Shown piece by piece: positions 61,049 through 64,000 of a stretch of 64,000 bases of DNA. The stretch spans positions 4,558,501 to 4,622,500 of the forward strand of contig NZ_CP160680.1 in assembly GCF_040784935.1 (NCBI RefSeq), given 5' to 3'. A model generated the notes under the pieces. The model was not told the origin of the DNA and made no database searches. It saw only the letters and a list, made by a program, of their open reading frames with translations. Positions within the stretch are counted from its first letter, which is position 1. Each line of letters starts with the position of its first letter. Position numbers and translations under genes: made by a program. The DNA is from Lewinella sp. LCG006 (GTDB taxonomy: Bacteria > Bacteroidota > Bacteroidia > Chitinophagales > Saprospiraceae).

Positions 61049-62326
61049 TTATATTTTTACTAATCGCTGGGTGGCCAGTGATCGTCCATGCTGCTGAATT
61101 TGCAAGTAGTAGGTACCAGCAGCCAGTGTTGATAAATTCAAAGAATGGTTTTGAAGGTTAGTGATTATTTCTTGATGGACGACTTGCCCGTGGACGTTTT
61201 TTACCCACAGGGAAGCGGGGGAATCTATCCCATCATTATCATCCATAGCTGATAAGCTGAGGGTCACTTGCGTGGTAAAAGGATTGGGACTCAGGATGAC
61301 GGAGGAGGTATTTTTATCGAATCGAACGGAAGCGATCTGACTGTATTCAAATGCCCCATCGTAGTCTATCTGCCGGAGGCGGTAATAGTTGATGCCACTT
61401 GCAGGTTTTTCGTGGAGGAAAGAATAATTTGAAAAATCATTGGTCGTGCCACTACCTTCCATTCGTCCCAGTATAGAGAAGTCGCGGCCATCGGTACTGT
61501 GTTCTATTTGGAAGTAATCGTTGTTTTCTTCTTTGGCGGTTTGCCATTGGAGTAGGACGCTCTCACGTTCGATTTGAGCGGTGAAGGAAGTGAATTCAAC
61601 GGGGAGTATTGTCAAGTCAACCCCCAAAGTAAAAGGACTAAGAGACAGACTTATTGCACTACCGGATGTCATCCAATTAGAGGTATTTAATAAATCCTCT
61701 CTGGTTACGGGAGTATCATCTCTCAAAGCAGCGGTAAATTCTCCATTATCTGCTTCCATACTGTAAACGATAGCATTGGGATGGTTACCAATAGGGTTGT
61801 CACCATTGTTATTACCATCAAATACACCACTAGCGAATTTGATGGAGGCATATATTTCTGTAATGGTGTTAAAAGCATCATTGGCATCGCTGGCATCAAA
61901 GGCATGAAGCACATCTGAAGCAGCAAGCGAATAAGTATTAGATAAAGGGGTAGTGGCAGTTCCTGCACTTGCTCCTCCCTGGGTAGTAGCAGTGAAGACA
62001 TTGGTGCCAGTTTCTGTAATTAAAACTACAGTGCCCTCCGTCAATCCTCCAGCTACAACAGAGTAAATAATATAAGGTTCTCCTGGGTTGGAACTATCAC
62101 AAACATTATCGCTATCAAACTCATCACAAGCAGATCGATATTCCTCATCTGTGAAAAAAATGGTTGTCCCCGCTGCCAAATCTTCTCCTAATACAAAAGT
62201 AAAACCATCCTCCGAACTGGAACCAGAACGTGTAGCACCAACAAAGGCTACCTTAGGTACTTGCGCCATCCCCACGCCAAAAAACAACAAGCATAAAAAC
62301 ACGAAAAAACACTTTACATTTTTCAT
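61049..62326 (-). CDS. Secreted T9SS protein of unknown function
   Basis: A 425-residue exported protein. The signal peptide is MKNVKCFFVFLCLLFFGVGMAQ. The first part (about 25-240) is a beta-rich domain beginning VPKVAFVGATRSGSSSEDGF, with FTFVLGEDLAAGTTIFFTDE. A second module at about 240-345 begins LPVEFTSFTAQIERESVLLQ and carries FQIEHSTDGRDFSILG and INYYRLRQIDYDG, the linker domain common before T9SS sorting domains. The last ~75 residues form the sorting domain (SVILSPNPFTTQVTLSL, LAAGTYYLQIQQHGRS). No catalytic motif is recognised. Confidence 0.75.
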   Translation of the reverse strand: MKNVKCFFVFLCLLFFGVGMAQVPKVAFVGATRSGSSSEDGFTFVLGEDLAAGTTIFFTDEEYRSACDEFDSDNVCDSSNPGEPYIIYSVVAGGLTEGTVVLITETGTNVFTATTQGGASAGTATTPLSNTYSLAASDVLHAFDASDANDAFNTITEIYASIKFASGVFDGNNNGDNPIGNHPNAIVYSMEADNGEFTAALRDDTPVTREDLLNTSNWMTSGSAISLSLSPFTLGVDLTILPVEFTSFTAQIERESVLLQWQTAKEENNDYFQIEHSTDGRDFSILGRMEGSGTTNDFSNYSFLHEKPASGINYYRLRQIDYDGAFEYSQIASVRFDKNTSSVILSPNPFTTQVTLSLSAMDDNDGIDSPASLWVKNVHGQVVHQEIITNLQNHSLNLSTLAAGTYYLQIQQHGRSLATQRLVKI

Positions 62327-62572
62327 TTGAATAGGATATTAGGTGAAAAAGTTATAGGCATAACTCTTCCTGCTCGCTAGCAAGGCTGCAAGGAAGGGCC
62401 AAAACGTATTAAGTTCTTGCGCTGGCTAGCAGAACAAAAACTTTCGTTGAAATTTACTTTAGGGGAGGAGGGGGGAAGCATTGCGACCAGCAACACTCGG
62501 AGGGTATATGAAACCGGGAGGCATATATCCTCCCGGTTAAACACTTATTGATGAAAACAGCTAAGTACTGTT
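62327..62572. other. Intergenic region
   Basis: Contains the upstream region of the T9SS gene and the terminator at 62512-62538. Nothing else is recognised. Confidence 0.3.
62512..62538 (-). terminator. Terminator after the tail-collar gene pair
   Basis: Ten-base arms AACCGGGAGG and CCTCCCGGTT around a 7-base loop, 34 bases past the stop of the second tail-collar gene. Confidence 0.7.
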
Positions 62573-63151
62573 TTAATTTCTGGAAGGAAATACGCCATAC
62601 AGGGCAATAATGTAATTGACAGCCAGGTAGGGCATCTGGTTTTCGTGAGATTGACTACCTCCAGTGTTTTGCAACTGTAGGTTGACGCCCAGGGTATTAA
62701 CCACTCCACCTAGCAATTCGGCAGGGTCAGCAGGCTGGTTGTTGTAGATGTTAGCGGCTGCTTCACCTAAAACATTACCAGAACCTTCCCCAGAATTACT
62801 CGTTTCCGTGTTGGTCGCAACGCCGAAAGTGCCAGTTATTGCCGCAGTAGGTGTGTGTGTATGGTTGGGCATTTCCGCTTGTGTAAGGGTGTGCGTCGGT
62901 TGACCACCCTTTTGGCCTTCTCGGTAGGTAGGTAGACCTGGCCCAGTACCCGAAGAAATAGGAAGCCTGCCTCTAAGATCAGGAAGGGCAAAAGTGGTAC
63001 GTCCGTCACCACCATAGATGGTGCCTAAAATGGAAAAAAGGGCAGTGTTCTGTGCGATGGGTAATAGTTGTCCTTCACAGAGTGCCCAGCTACGAGGAGC
63101 AAAATTACCGGCAAACATGCGGATTTCTCCTATAAAGCCTTCTTGTGCCAT
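62573..63151 (-). CDS. Phage tail collar / microcystin-dependent-type protein, copy 2
   Basis: A 192-residue protein of the phage tail collar family (often annotated tail fiber or microcystin-dependent protein MdpB). The N-terminus GFIGEIRMFAGNFAPRSWAL, then CEGQLLPIAQNTALFSILGT, YGGDGRTTFALPDLRGR and MPNHTHT are conserved family motifs. The central stretch ATNTETSNSGEGSGNV to PAELLGGV is shared with copy 1. The family is common outside phages in Bacteroidota, usually in groups of two or three genes; its function there is unknown, possibly as an extracellular contractile-system or adhesion component. It lies 73 bases from the end of copy 1. Confidence 0.88.
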   Translation of the reverse strand: MAQEGFIGEIRMFAGNFAPRSWALCEGQLLPIAQNTALFSILGTIYGGDGRTTFALPDLRGRLPISSGTGPGLPTYREGQKGGQPTHTLTQAEMPNHTHTPTAAITGTFGVATNTETSNSGEGSGNVLGEAAANIYNNQPADPAELLGGVVNTLGVNLQLQNTGGSQSHENQMPYLAVNYIIALYGVFPSRN

Positions 63152-63224
63152 GATGTATAGCTTTTAGTGACAAAATATACACTCCTTGAGGAGGTGTAAT
63201 TTTGGCTTGGTTAAGAGAAATGAT

Positions 63225-63797
63225 TTAGCTTCTTGACGGGAAGATGCCTTGCAGGGCAATAATATAGTAGACGGCAAGATAGGGTTGCATATTGTTGTGA
63301 TCTAGGTTACCACCCGTAGCACCAATTTGTACATTGACCCCCAAATTGTTTTGTACACCTCCCAATAATTCAGCAGGGTCAGCAGGCTGGTTGTTGTAGA
63401 TGTTAGCTGCTGCTTCACCAAGTACATTGCCAGAGCCTTCTCCCGAGTTACTCGTTTCGGTGTTGGTAGCAATACCAATACTGCCCGACAGTGCAGCTAC
63501 AGCACCATGGGTGTGAGATGGAATTTCGTTTGTATTCAGGGTTACGGTCGGCGTACCACCTCTTTGTCCGAGGCGATAATTGGGAAGACCAGGACCTGTA
63601 CCAGGGCCGATAGGTGCACGGCCACGCAGGTCAGGTAAGGCAAACGTCGTCCGTCCGTCACCACCGTAAGTAGTGCCCAGGATAGAGAATAAAGCTTGGT
63701 TTTGAGAAATAGCAAGTAGCTGGCCTTCACAAAAAGCCCAAAAACGGGGTGCGAAATTACCCGCAAACAAGCGGATTTCACCAATCATCGGTTGCAT
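63225..63797 (-). CDS. Phage tail collar / microcystin-dependent-type protein, copy 1
   Basis: A 190-residue paralogue of the gene at 62573. The start motif is PMIGEIRLFAGNFAPRFWAF, then CEGQLLAISQNQALFSILGT and YGGDGRTTFALPDLRGRAPI, and IPSHTHG. The ~39-residue central segment is identical in protein to copy 2, although the DNA differs at synonymous positions, so the segment is under constraint rather than freshly copied. Transcription runs leftwards through both genes. No phage structural genes are near. Confidence 0.88.
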   Translation of the reverse strand: MQPMIGEIRLFAGNFAPRFWAFCEGQLLAISQNQALFSILGTTYGGDGRTTFALPDLRGRAPIGPGTGPGLPNYRLGQRGGTPTVTLNTNEIPSHTHGAVAALSGSIGIATNTETSNSGEGSGNVLGEAAANIYNNQPADPAELLGGVQNNLGVNVQIGATGGNLDHNNMQPYLAVYYIIALQGIFPSRS

Positions 63798-64000
63798 ATG
63801 AATATAGTTTATAGGTTAAAGAAAATATCTTACTGGGGTGAAGTGCAATGACTTCACCATAGGTGTTACTAAGCTTGATTTTAAGGGAGATAAAAAGCGT
63901 ACTACGCTTTATTACGCCAATATAGTAATTATCTTGATAAAAGAACAACAGTTGCCGGGAAGTTATTTTTAACGCCAATAATATCACCTGCTTAGGAGGA
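63798..64000. other. Upstream region of the tail-collar genes, window edge
   Basis: About 200 AT-rich bases that probably hold the promoter of the tail-collar pair. A reading frame on the minus strand (63778-63987) is open but not convincing. No other feature is seen. Confidence 0.3.

Noticed and set aside
62573-63797. Prophage remnant
   Set aside because: Tail-collar proteins occur as free-standing groups in Bacteroidota; no capsid, terminase, integrase or att sites are seen.
63778-63987. 69-residue minus-strand reading frame at the window edge
   Set aside because: It overlaps the start of the tail-collar gene, has no recognisable content, and lies in an AT-rich upstream region.

Overview
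The window looks like chromosomal DNA of a Bacteroidota bacterium, most likely a Saprospiria/Lewinella-type marine or sludge organism (inference). The signs are abundant secreted proteins ending in type IX secretion (T9SS) sorting domains, a SusC/SusD pair, OstA-like, DUF4293, DUF4197 and DUF6660 proteins, and recurrent TAnnTTTG -7 promoter boxes. No rRNA, tRNA, insertion sequence, integrase or CRISPR array is visible. Most of the window is ordinary chromosome, interspersed with fast-evolving genes for surface and secreted proteins.

Layout. 0-7.4 kb: partial exported protein, HD phosphohydrolase, PhoH ATPase, EPSP synthase (aroA), a MerT/GDCCVxC fusion, an OmpA-family protein and glutaryl-CoA dehydrogenase. 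7.7-21.8 kb: T9SS cargo (barrel-like protein, Omp28-like, arylsulfotransferase-like, M36 metallopeptidase) among folB, a DUF4197 lipoprotein, a 3-hydroxyacyl-CoA dehydrogenase, a TonB receptor and rlmB. 21.8-27.7 kb: a CzcA-type metal efflux operon on the minus strand (DUF6660 protein, RND pump fused to its outer-membrane factor, adaptor). 27.8-31.5 kb: a candidate small RNA, an S24-type regulator, a class V aminotransferase and an HTH-like protein. 31.8-36.1 kb: a tandem duplication of a two-gene surface module (lipoprotein plus T9SS protein) with near-identical ends and diverged cores. 36.2-43.3 kb: a YkoF-like protein overlapping OstA-like protein, then SusC/SusD. 43.6-54.7 kb: several broken genes (in-frame stop, frameshifted SOUL remnant, C10 tract), repeats, a DAO oxidoreductase, DUF4293, a dockerin-like protein, a BTRD1-like protein, NamZ/DUF1343 and a second arylsulfotransferase-like protein behind a 36-bp minisatellite. 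54.6-64 kb: a very large metalloprotease/beta-helix protein, T9SS cargo, MetZ and two tail-collar proteins.

How it works together. The housekeeping genes are scattered singletons. The only clear multi-gene systems are the metal efflux operon, SusCD uptake, and the duplicated lipoprotein/T9SS module. About eleven putative T9SS substrates lie here without any T9SS machinery gene, so the secretion apparatus must be encoded elsewhere. The strongest candidates for new biology are the mosaic duplicated surface module (31.8-36.1 kb), the C10-tract-controlled metalloprotease (54.6 kb), a GATC-dense palindromic minisatellite (51.5 kb) and a promoter-plus-terminator small RNA (27.8 kb).
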